Assembly (NCBI RefSeq): GCF_008704495.1 | Contig: NZ_CP023699.1 | Coordinates: 8,370,001-8,434,000 of the forward strand | DNA from: Streptomyces kanamyceticus | GTDB lineage: Bacteria; Actinomycetota; Actinomycetes; Streptomycetales; Streptomycetaceae | Reading direction: 5' to 3' | Length of the DNA: 64,000 nt | Part shown: positions 31,888 through 38,821 of the stretch, piece after piece | How positions within the stretch are numbered: the first letter of the stretch is position 1 | Layout: the number at the start of each line of letters is the position of its first letter | Translations under genes and position numbers: made by a program | Notes under the pieces: model-generated | What the model was told of the DNA's origin: nothing | Databases searched by the model: none | What the model saw: the letters and a program-made list of their open reading frames with translations, nothing else

Positions 31888-32112
31888 GCGTTCCCTCCCC
31901 GTGTATTCCGTGTTACATGGATGTCAGGAGGGAATGAAACACCTTGTGTAGCCGGACATTATTGGTCTGGAAATATTGATGCAACCTGCAATCAGGGGTC
32001 GGCTAGGGGTGGGGTCTGGGGTTGGTTCCGGGAGGGGCTTGAACGAGGATGGAGGTGTTCCTGATTGCTTGATGGATGACAGACACCGATGTGCACGATT
32101 CGTGGGGGCGAT

Positions 32113-33093
32113 GTGCGTTACGAAATCCTGGGTCCGCTTCGCATAGTGAACAATTCGGAGTACGCCACGATCGGCGCGCCGAAAGTCGGAACTCTGATCA
32201 TGGCACTGCTCGCCAATGCGAACGAGACCGTGCCGTCGTCCCGACTGATCGCCGAACTGTGGGGGGACGAGGTGCCGCGGCGCGCGAGTGCCGCGCTGCA
32301 CGTCTACATTTCTCAACTGCGCAAGACGCTGCGGCACCTGGGCGCCCCGGGCAGCCCGATCATCACCCGGCCGCAGGGCTACATGCTGATGCTCGCGGGT
32401 GACGAGATCGACGCCAGTGAGTTCAAGCTGACCGTCGAGACGGGCCGACGCCTCGCCCGGGAGCAGCGTCACGTCGAGGCGGTCGAACACTTCGAGTCCG
32501 CGCTCGCGCTCTGGCAGGGCCCGGCGCTGCTCGAACTCTGCGACGGGCCCATCATCTACGGGTACGCGGCGCGGCTGAACGAAATCCGCCTGGAGTGCAC
32601 CGAGTTGCTCCTGGAGTCGAACCTGGCACTCGGGCGACACCGCGAGGTGGTGGGCCGCCTCTACGCGCTGGCAGCCGACAACCCGCTCCGTGAGGCGTTC
32701 TACCGCTACCTGATGATCGCCCTCTACCGCTCCGACCGGCGCGCCGAAGCGCTGGCCGTGTACCAGCAGGCACGCGAGGTGCTCCGCGCCGAACTGGGCC
32801 TCGAACCCTGCCAGTCACTGCGAGACCTGCACAGGGCCGTGCTCGCCGACGAACTCCAGCAGCCGTCGGACCGCCCGGCTCCACCCGCCATCAGCTCGGG
32901 CGGCCTGCCCGGCGGGACGTCCAGGCACCGACCTGCGCGGTCGGCAGCCGGACGGTCCCTCGAGCCGACGCCCCGCTGGATCCACCGGGCATCGGGGCCC
33001 GCCAGGGATCAGGCGGGCGTTCCGAACCACGTGGTGAGCGCCGCGGTCAGCCCCGCCGTGTCATCGGCGCCGACACCGACCCACGCCACGTAA
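32113..33093 (+). CDS. SARP-family pathway activator
   Basis: Streptomyces antibiotic regulatory protein of about 326 residues. The N-terminus VRYEILGPLRIVNN begins an OmpR-like winged helix (VPSSRLIAELWGDEVPRRAS, then LHVYISQLRKTL). The bacterial transcriptional activation domain follows (EIDASEFKLTVETGRRLARE, ALALWQGPALLEL, AVYQQAREVLRAELGLEP). The last 65 residues are a Pro/Ser/Ala-rich tail outside the usual fold. The start is uncertain: GTG at 32113 matches family N-termini, while ATG at 32089 would add MCTIRGGD. SARPs bind heptamer direct repeats 11 bp apart and recruit polymerase; such a site is present before the KASIII operon and PKS B. Its 3' end overlaps the convergent monooxygenase-like gene by 85 bp. 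Confidence 0.88.
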   Translation: MRYEILGPLRIVNNSEYATIGAPKVGTLIMALLANANETVPSSRLIAELWGDEVPRRASAALHVYISQLRKTLRHLGAPGSPIITRPQGYMLMLAGDEIDASEFKLTVETGRRLAREQRHVEAVEHFESALALWQGPALLELCDGPIIYGYAARLNEIRLECTELLLESNLALGRHREVVGRLYALAADNPLREAFYRYLMIALYRSDRRAEALAVYQQAREVLRAELGLEPCQSLRDLHRAVLADELQQPSDRPAPPAISSGGLPGGTSRHRPARSAAGRSLEPTPRWIHRASGPARDQAGVPNHVVSAAVSPAVSSAPTPTHAT

Positions 33094-34538
33094 CCGTCGG
33101 GCCGCACCAGCAGCGCGGTCGCGTCCGCACCGGGGGGCGCGTCCGTGGTCACCACGGACACCCGGTCCGCCCAGGGCTCCGCGGCAGTCGCCGCGGAGCC
33201 TCGCGTCGTACCCGGCCCCGACAGGTCGAACAGGACGCCGCGCGCCGTGTGCAGGGGGTGCGTGGTGAGGCCGGTGGCCTCGGTGTCGAGCAGTTCGTTG
33301 GGCACCCGCGCACCCAGCAGCGGGTGCGCCTCCGCCGCGTCCTCGGCAGCCGTCAGCGGATAGCGGACGTTCGTCACCCGCGTCACGAAGTGCCGGTTGG
33401 CGTCGTCGAGTTCGATCAGTTCGCCGACCAGCTGGCGCAGCCCCGGTGAGCGCTCCATCGACTGCATGATCTCCAGCTGGGCCTGCCCGTGCCCGCAGGC
33501 TCGGCCGCCCACCGGCCGACGTTCGGCGCTGTAGCTGTCGAGCAGCCCCTCCGGCGCCCGGCCGGAGAGGTCGGCGGCCAGCTTCCAGGCCAGGTTCACC
33601 GCGTCGTGGATGCCGGTGTTGTGGCCGTGGTTGGCGTGCACGAAGTGCCGGTGCGCGGCGTCTCCGACGAGGAACACGTTGCCGTTGCGGTAGTCCTCGG
33701 CATGCAGCGTGGTGCCGCCGTAGCGGTGGGCCCACCGCAGCCCGTGGAACTTCATCTCCTTGTCCGTGACACGGCGGATGCTGCTTGTCAGCTCCTCCAG
33801 CGTCACCGGCACCTCCGCGCCGTCGGGCCGCGCGTCGAACTCGATCGACATGACCCGGATGACGTTCTCCTGGAACGGCCAGATGCAGAAGATCCCGCGC
33901 TCATTGACATCGGTGACGAAGGTGGCGGTCTCGCCCTCCGGCAGCTCGACGTCGCCGAAGATGCCGTAGTACGACAGCGGGCTCTCCTCGTACGCGAACC
34001 CGGCCAGCTCCCGCACCGCGCTGAACCCGCCGTCGGCGCCCACCAGATACCGGCCCGCGAGCTCGTACGCGGCGCCGTCGGAACCGCGCACCGTCACCGT
34101 CACACCGGCGTCGTCCTGCGCGACGCCGACCACCTCGTGGCCGCGGCGCACCTGCACGCCCAGGTCCGCCGAGCGCCGCGTCAGCACCTCCTGCTGCAGC
34201 CGCTGCTCGATCAGGACCGTGAAGTCGTCGCCGGAGCGCGGCACATCGAGCCACAGCATGGAGAAGTGCAGCCGCGGCCACGGCTCGAACTCCTTGCCGA
34301 GGTCGTCGAGCAGGCCCCGCTGCCGGAACGCCTCGACGGCGCGCGGGTGCACGCCCAGGTTGTGCGAATTCTCGCCGATGGCCGTGTCGCGCTCCAGCAC
34401 GATCGCGGGGACGCCCGCGAGGCCCAGCTCGTGGGCCAGCATCAGACCGGTCGGGCCGCCGCCCGCGATGATGACCCTGCGCTCCGGGGTGCCCGGGGCT
34501 TCGCCGGAACCTTCGGACGTGGTGGTGGGGGTACTCAT
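33009..34538 (-). CDS. FAD monooxygenase-like protein with altered flavin loop
   Basis: A 509-residue PHBH-fold flavoprotein, last gene of the tetronate operon. The dinucleotide fold (VIIAGGGPTGLMLAHELGL) and DG motif (YLVGADGGFSAVRELAG) are normal. The GD motif region reads VFLVGDAAHRHFVHANHGHN, then TGIHDAVNLAWKLAA. The usual Pro-Pro and Gly-Gly-x-Gly before Asn-Thr-Gly are replaced by Phe-Val and Asn-His-Gly-His. That loop normally contacts the isoalloxazine ring, so ordinary hydroxylation may be weakened or lost. FAD enzymes that act as dialkyldecalin synthases (PyrE3 type) occur in spirotetronate clusters, and this gene is a candidate. Hydroxylase or epoxidase remains the alternative. 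Its ATG overlaps the thioesterase stop (ATGA). Confidence 0.82.
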   Translation of the reverse strand: MSTPTTTSEGSGEAPGTPERRVIIAGGGPTGLMLAHELGLAGVPAIVLERDTAIGENSHNLGVHPRAVEAFRQRGLLDDLGKEFEPWPRLHFSMLWLDVPRSGDDFTVLIEQRLQQEVLTRRSADLGVQVRRGHEVVGVAQDDAGVTVTVRGSDGAAYELAGRYLVGADGGFSAVRELAGFAYEESPLSYYGIFGDVELPEGETATFVTDVNERGIFCIWPFQENVIRVMSIEFDARPDGAEVPVTLEELTSSIRRVTDKEMKFHGLRWAHRYGGTTLHAEDYRNGNVFLVGDAAHRHFVHANHGHNTGIHDAVNLAWKLAADLSGRAPEGLLDSYSAERRPVGGRACGHGQAQLEIMQSMERSPGLRQLVGELIELDDANRHFVTRVTNVRYPLTAAEDAAEAHPLLGARVPNELLDTEATGLTTHPLHTARGVLFDLSGPGTTRGSAATAAEPWADRVSVVTTDAPPGADATALLVRPDGYVAWVGVGADDTAGLTAALTTWFGTPA

Positions 34539-35368
34539 TGAGGGGTCCTTCCCAGGAGAGAACGGTTGTGCAGGTACGCGCCTTTGTGAAGGACGCCTGC
34601 CAGGCGGTCGAAGAAGTCGGTCATGCCGTGGTCACGGGTGAAGAAGTGGCCGCCGCGGATCGTGTGGACCTCGCACGACGACAGCGAGTGCTCCGCCCAT
34701 GCCGAGGCCTCCGCCGGCGGCACCAGCGGATCGTCGGACCCGGCGAACACATGGATGGGGCACGGCACGGGACCCACGGCGTGCACGCGGTGGCTCGCGG
34801 TGAGCGTCAGGTCGTCACGGACCAGGTCGACGGCCCAGCGCAGCCACTCGGGGTGCCGCAGCAGCTGGGGGGAGAGCCCGCCGATGTCGCTCAGCCACCG
34901 CGCGAGCTCCTTCTGCGGCACATCCGGCACTCCCCGGAGCGGGTGCGGCCGGTGCGGCGCCGGATGCGCGCCGACCAGGAGCATCGACGGCAGCGAGGCA
35001 CCCATGGCCGCCCGGTGGCGCACCAGCCGGTAGCCGATGAGCGCGCCCATGCTGTGCCCGTAGAAGGCGTACGGCTGCAGGGCGCTGTCGGAAAGGAACG
35101 GGTCGAGGGCCTGGTCGAGCTCGTGGACGAGGGCGTCCATGGTGCGTGGGCGGGGCTCGCGCACCCGGGTCTCGCGGCCCGGCAGCTGCACGGGCACGAC
35201 CTGCACCCGCGGGCCCAACTGCGCCTGCCAGCCCCGGAACGAGGAGGCCGCGCCGCCCGCGTGGTGCAGACAGAACAGTCGCAGCGCCGCCTCGGGTGCC
35301 GGCCGCTGCGTCACATAGCGGGACAGGCTCCTGGTTTGCTCGGCGAGGGTGCTCCCGGGCGGAGTCAC
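34535..35368 (-). CDS. Type II thioesterase in the tetronate operon
   Basis: A 277-residue RifR-type editing thioesterase. LFCLHHAGGAASSFRGW, FYGHSMGALIGYRLV (nucleophile Ser), FAGSDDPLVPP (Asp region) and IRGGHFFTRDH (His) show a complete active site. The GTG start at 35368 overlaps the ACP stop codon (GTGA), which fixes the start. Longer frames upstream run back through the ACP gene. Coupling to the ACP suggests that it clears mis-loaded groups from that ACP or from the PKS. A role in releasing or closing the tetronate is possible but not indicated. Confidence 0.88.
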   Translation of the reverse strand: MTPPGSTLAEQTRSLSRYVTQRPAPEAALRLFCLHHAGGAASSFRGWQAQLGPRVQVVPVQLPGRETRVREPRPRTMDALVHELDQALDPFLSDSALQPYAFYGHSMGALIGYRLVRHRAAMGASLPSMLLVGAHPAPHRPHPLRGVPDVPQKELARWLSDIGGLSPQLLRHPEWLRWAVDLVRDDLTLTASHRVHAVGPVPCPIHVFAGSDDPLVPPAEASAWAEHSLSSCEVHTIRGGHFFTRDHGMTDFFDRLAGVLHKGAYLHNRSLLGRTPQ

Positions 35369-35592
35369 GGCGCGACCGCCAGCTCGTACAGGTCGAGCAG
35401 GCTCGTGGACTCCAGGGCGTCCGGCACGGCGATGCGGCGCTGCGTCTCGCGCTCCAGCATGACGAGCAGCGCGAGCATCAGCATCGAATCCCACCTCGGC
35501 AGCTCGTCGAAGGACGCGCCGACGTTGTCGCGCGTGACCGGGATGCCGATCTCGCTGCTGACCAGAAAGACGAAATCGTCGAGATCCTGCAT
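35365..35592 (-). CDS. Discrete acyl carrier protein for glyceryl units
   Basis: A 75-residue carrier protein. The phosphopantetheine Ser lies in LPRWDSMLMLALL, in a four-helix ACP of normal length. Its ATG overlaps the FkbH stop (ATGA), so the two are made together. In tetronate clusters this ACP receives a glyceryl group from the FkbH-like enzyme and presents it to the KASIII-like enzyme for ring formation. Confidence 0.9.
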   Translation of the reverse strand: MQDLDDFVFLVSSEIGIPVTRDNVGASFDELPRWDSMLMLALLVMLERETQRRIAVPDALESTSLLDLYELAVAP

Positions 35593-37532
35593 CAGGAAAA
35601 CCTTCCGGTGTCGCCGAACTCTTCTGTCAGATGCACATGGCCGGGCGCCTCCGGCAGCTCCCCGAGCTGATGCCGGAACACCGCGGGACCCTCGCCCGGC
35701 GCGTCGCCCACCGCCTCGAAGCCCGAACGGGTGTAGAGGTCGGCCACCTTGGCGTTCTTCGCGGTACGCGCGTACGTGCCGGTCACCGCTGTCGCGCCGC
35801 GCCGCTTCGCGTACCGCAGGACCGCCGAGAGGCAGGCCTGCTCGATACCGCGCGAGAAGACCCGGCAGCTCAGCAGGAAGTTGTCGATGACGGCCGTGTC
35901 GCCGTCGAAGCGCAGGAAGACGACGCCCACCGTGCCGTTGTCGCCGAAGCGGTCGCTGGCGTGGATGGCCAGCGGCAGCGCGCGCGGATCGGTGCGCAGC
36001 GCGCGCACGTCGTCGGGCTGGAGTCGGCGGCCCGTCATGTTGAACTGGTTGGTGCGCAGGGTGATCTGGGAGACCCGGGGCACATCGCGCTCCTCGGCCT
36101 CGTACAGCCGCACCTGGATGTCGAGCTCCCGCAGATAGCCCTCGATGGAGTCGAAGCCGCTGAGGAAGTCGCGGCGCTCCAGCTCCTCGCGGTAGAGCCC
36201 GGGGCGTCCCCGGTCCTCGGCGGTCAGCTCCCGCACCGTGAACCAGCCGTCGCGCAGCAGCCGCTCGATGTGCAGCGCCGGCTCGTCGTCGATGTCGACG
36301 ACCGCCACCTCCGGCAGCTCGGCGCGCACGAGACCGCGTTCATAAGGGCTGTCGTCGACGAAGACGAGGCTGTCCACACCGATGTTCAGGTCCGACGCGA
36401 GCTCGCGCAGATTGTCGTGCTTGGGCCGCCAGTTGGCGACGATCCGCACGAAGTCCGCCTCACGCAGCGTCATGTCCGGGTGGTCCCGCAGCACCTCGCG
36501 CACCGGATCCAGATCGTTCTTGCTGACCGCGGCGAGCAGCACGCCCTGCGAGGCGATCTGCCGTGCCACCCGCTGGAAGGCACGGAACGCCTCGCCGACG
36601 TAGGACTCCGCGACCTGGATGCCGTCCAGGCCGTCGTCGCCGAGGATGCCGCCCCAGACCGTGTTGTCCAGGTCCAGGACGAGGCACTTGCGGCCGCGCC
36701 CGGCGACCATGCGGGCCAGATGCCCGACCTCGCGCGCGTACCCGCCGAGCGTCTCGGGCGACAGATGGACCTTCGCGTACCGGCTCATCCGGGGATCCGC
36801 CGACGTGTTCACCTCGCGCTCCGCGGCCGTCACCGCGTCGAGGTCGAGGACGACCAGCTGGGGGTGCGCCTCGGCGAGGCGCAGCAGCCGCGCGTTGGCC
36901 TCCCGCCAGGCCGCCCCGGCCCTGGCCCGCGAACGCAGGTCGACGAGCTGCGCGAGCAGCGTGTGGGGCAGCGGCAGCGTGTTGAGGACGAGTGTGCCGC
37001 GCGCGGTGTCCTCGAAGCGTGCCACGATCCGCTCGATCATCTCGGCCTTGGCGCCGAGGACATCCTCCAGGTCGCGGACCGTCCACGGACTCGGCAGCTC
37101 GTCGAGGACGACCTCCGCGTCCAGGACGCAGAGCGCGAGATCGGGCTCGTAGGCGTACAACTCGCTGCGCGGATCACTGAGTTCGAACACGTAGCTGTCG
37201 AAGTCCGCGAGCTGTGGCAGGGCGACGAGTCCGTGCCGGGCGAATTGCGCCGTCAGCGCGGGGACGAGCGCGCTGACCGTGCTGTGCCCGGTGATCGATA
37301 CCTTGACGGTGGGCAGACCGGGGTGCGAGCGCGACAGCTCGTCGGTGTCGACCGAGCCAAGGAGGCGCCCGGCACGAGGCAGCTCGGCATCGGTCAGACC
37401 CCCGAACAGGGCCAGCGCGCGCGGGAATTCCTTGAGGAGGAGTCCGTCCGCCTGCAGCGCGCGAAGCGTGGTGAATGCCTCGGAGGCGGCGGCCGAGGGG
37501 CCGCCGAGAGAGGGGGAGGGCGTAGTCGTCAT
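35592..37532 (-). CDS. FkbH-like glyceryl-S-ACP synthase
   Basis: A 646-residue enzyme that takes 1,3-bisphosphoglycerate, removes the phosphate and transfers the glyceryl group to the ACP. The central HAD domain shows KCLVLDLDNTVWGGILGDDG with the nucleophile and acid Asp of DxDxT; FVDDSPYERGLVRAELPEV is a later HAD motif. The C-terminal GNAT-like part reads RFGDNGTVGVVFLRF and SCRVFSRGIEQACLSAVLRY. The N-terminal 250 residues are helical, as usual for the long FkbH form. The ATG at 37532 lies 5 bp after the KASIII stop. A longer in-frame start would lie inside the KASIII gene and is rejected. Because KASIII is present and no methoxymalonyl-type dehydrogenases are seen, the glyceryl unit should go to a tetronate. 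Confidence 0.92.
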   Translation of the reverse strand: MTTTPSPSLGGPSAAASEAFTTLRALQADGLLLKEFPRALALFGGLTDAELPRAGRLLGSVDTDELSRSHPGLPTVKVSITGHSTVSALVPALTAQFARHGLVALPQLADFDSYVFELSDPRSELYAYEPDLALCVLDAEVVLDELPSPWTVRDLEDVLGAKAEMIERIVARFEDTARGTLVLNTLPLPHTLLAQLVDLRSRARAGAAWREANARLLRLAEAHPQLVVLDLDAVTAAEREVNTSADPRMSRYAKVHLSPETLGGYAREVGHLARMVAGRGRKCLVLDLDNTVWGGILGDDGLDGIQVAESYVGEAFRAFQRVARQIASQGVLLAAVSKNDLDPVREVLRDHPDMTLREADFVRIVANWRPKHDNLRELASDLNIGVDSLVFVDDSPYERGLVRAELPEVAVVDIDDEPALHIERLLRDGWFTVRELTAEDRGRPGLYREELERRDFLSGFDSIEGYLRELDIQVRLYEAEERDVPRVSQITLRTNQFNMTGRRLQPDDVRALRTDPRALPLAIHASDRFGDNGTVGVVFLRFDGDTAVIDNFLLSCRVFSRGIEQACLSAVLRYAKRRGATAVTGTYARTAKNAKVADLYTRSGFEAVGDAPGEGPAVFRHQLGELPEAPGHVHLTEEFGDTGRFS

Positions 37533-37537
37533 GGGGC

Positions 37538-38566
37538 TCAGACCTTCTCCAGAGCGAAACCGGCCTTGATCCACTTGCTGGACTCGACGGCGATGCCGAT
37601 GGCCCGGTCTCCCTCGGCCATCTGCGGAATCAGGCGCTCCAGCTGGAAGAACGGCAGGGCGTTGCCGGTGTTGGAGATCTCCGACACACAGGAGATCTCC
37701 TCGGCGCCCGGCACGTTGAGCCGCTCCACGATCCGGTCGGTCATCTTCACCGACAGCTGCGGCGGCAACAGGTAGTCGACGTCCGTCCGCGACCACTCCA
37801 GGTCCGCGAGCATCTCGTCGAGGATCTCCGACGACATGACGGGAACGGACTCCTCGATCGCCTTGTAGTCCTCACTCACCGCCTGCCGCGCCGAGGCCCG
37901 GTCGATCAGCCCGAACCAGTCCACGCTCTGCCCCGGCGGACGGCCGAGCCCGGTGAGGCGGTTGAGCAGCAGGCGCAGCGACAGCGTGTCCGGGACGTCG
38001 TCGGACGTCAGCACAGCGGCACCGGCCGCGTCGCCGAACAGCAGCAGGTTCACCAGCTCGTCCGGCGCCATCTTCTTCACGTCGAGTGTCAAGTCGTAGT
38101 GCTTGGCGCAGACTTCACCACCGATCACCAGTGCGTGCCGACCACCGTTGAGGAGCAGCTGCCGCCCGAGGTCCATCGCCTGCACGGCACCCGTGCAGCC
38201 CGACTGGAGCTGGAACGTCGGCACGTTGTTGATGCCGAGCCGGTCGGCGATCATGTTCACCGACGTCGGCATCAGCTGATCCGGCATCGCGGTGCCGAGC
38301 ACCATCACATCGATGTCACCCGGCTCGAGACCGGCGTTGTCCAGCGCACGGCGCGCCGCCGCCGTGCCGAGATCGACGAGCGAGGACACCACCTCGCCGC
38401 TCTCCAGATCCACGGCGAGATGCCGCGTGCTGCTGCCGATGAACGTGTCGATCCACTGCTGCCACAGCTCGTCCATGCCGAACCGCCGCGCCAGGGCGGC
38501 ATTGTCGAGGAGCGGGCCTGGCAGGGCCGTCCCTACGGAAAGAATGCGAATGTCCGCGGCGTCCAT
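37538..38566 (-). CDS. KASIII-like tetronate-forming enzyme with non-canonical active site
   Basis: A 342-residue FabH-fold protein, first gene of the tetronate operon. It is expected to join glyceryl-ACP to the finished beta-ketoacyl chain by C-C and C-O bond formation. The nucleophile is in LQSGCTGAVQAMDLG. The position of the FabH His (HQANxRI) reads LLPPQLSVKM, so His is Pro. The Asn is kept in SNTGNALPFF. Loss of the decarboxylation His fits an enzyme that does not use malonyl-ACP. The ATG at 38566 has GGGAGAGGA seven bases upstream; GTG at 38581 is also in frame. It is transcribed from the divergent region shared with PKS B. Confidence 0.9.
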   Translation of the reverse strand: MDAADIRILSVGTALPGPLLDNAALARRFGMDELWQQWIDTFIGSSTRHLAVDLESGEVVSSLVDLGTAAARRALDNAGLEPGDIDVMVLGTAMPDQLMPTSVNMIADRLGINNVPTFQLQSGCTGAVQAMDLGRQLLLNGGRHALVIGGEVCAKHYDLTLDVKKMAPDELVNLLLFGDAAGAAVLTSDDVPDTLSLRLLLNRLTGLGRPPGQSVDWFGLIDRASARQAVSEDYKAIEESVPVMSSEILDEMLADLEWSRTDVDYLLPPQLSVKMTDRIVERLNVPGAEEISCVSEISNTGNALPFFQLERLIPQMAEGDRAIGIAVESSKWIKAGFALEKV

Positions 38567-38683
38567 GCGGTCCTCTCCCACAACGGGTGTACGGGCGAAC
38601 GCGGGTCCTGCGATCAGGCCTGCGTCGGGCGTAGCTCGCCTGCGGCGGCGGGAGCCGCTGCCGCGCCCATGCTCGGGACCCCT

Positions 38684-38718
38684 TCTAAAGCCTCGCTAAG
38701 CGCCACCTGGGCTTTAGA
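38684..38718. promoter_or_regulatory. Paired TCTAAAGCC motifs and SARP-like box between KASIII and PKS B
   Basis: TCTAAAGCC (38684-38692) faces its exact complement GGCTTTAGA (38710-38718) across 17 bp. On the plus strand, CTAAAGC (38685) and CTAAGCG (38696) are direct repeats 11 bp apart, the geometry of SARP binding sites. The element sits about mid-way in the 255-bp gap between the two divergent biosynthetic operons. The rest of that gap shows nothing clear. Confidence 0.6.
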
Positions 38719-38821
38719 CCACCCATAGAGCGTCCTTAGCAGGCTCGGCGACGTTGCTGGAGGTCCGCTGGAACCCCCTGGCCCGATCGAACTTCCGGTT
38801 CGCCCCGAGGAATGGCTGCAG

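Noticed and set aside
35369..35494. Longer N-terminus of the operon thioesterase
   Set aside because: It overlaps the ACP gene in another frame and is Arg/Ala-rich. The GTG overlapping the ACP stop fits the family start.
37533..37796. Longer N-terminus of the FkbH-like protein
   Set aside because: It would lie inside the KASIII gene in another frame. The ATG at 37532 just after the KASIII stop gives the normal family N-terminus.
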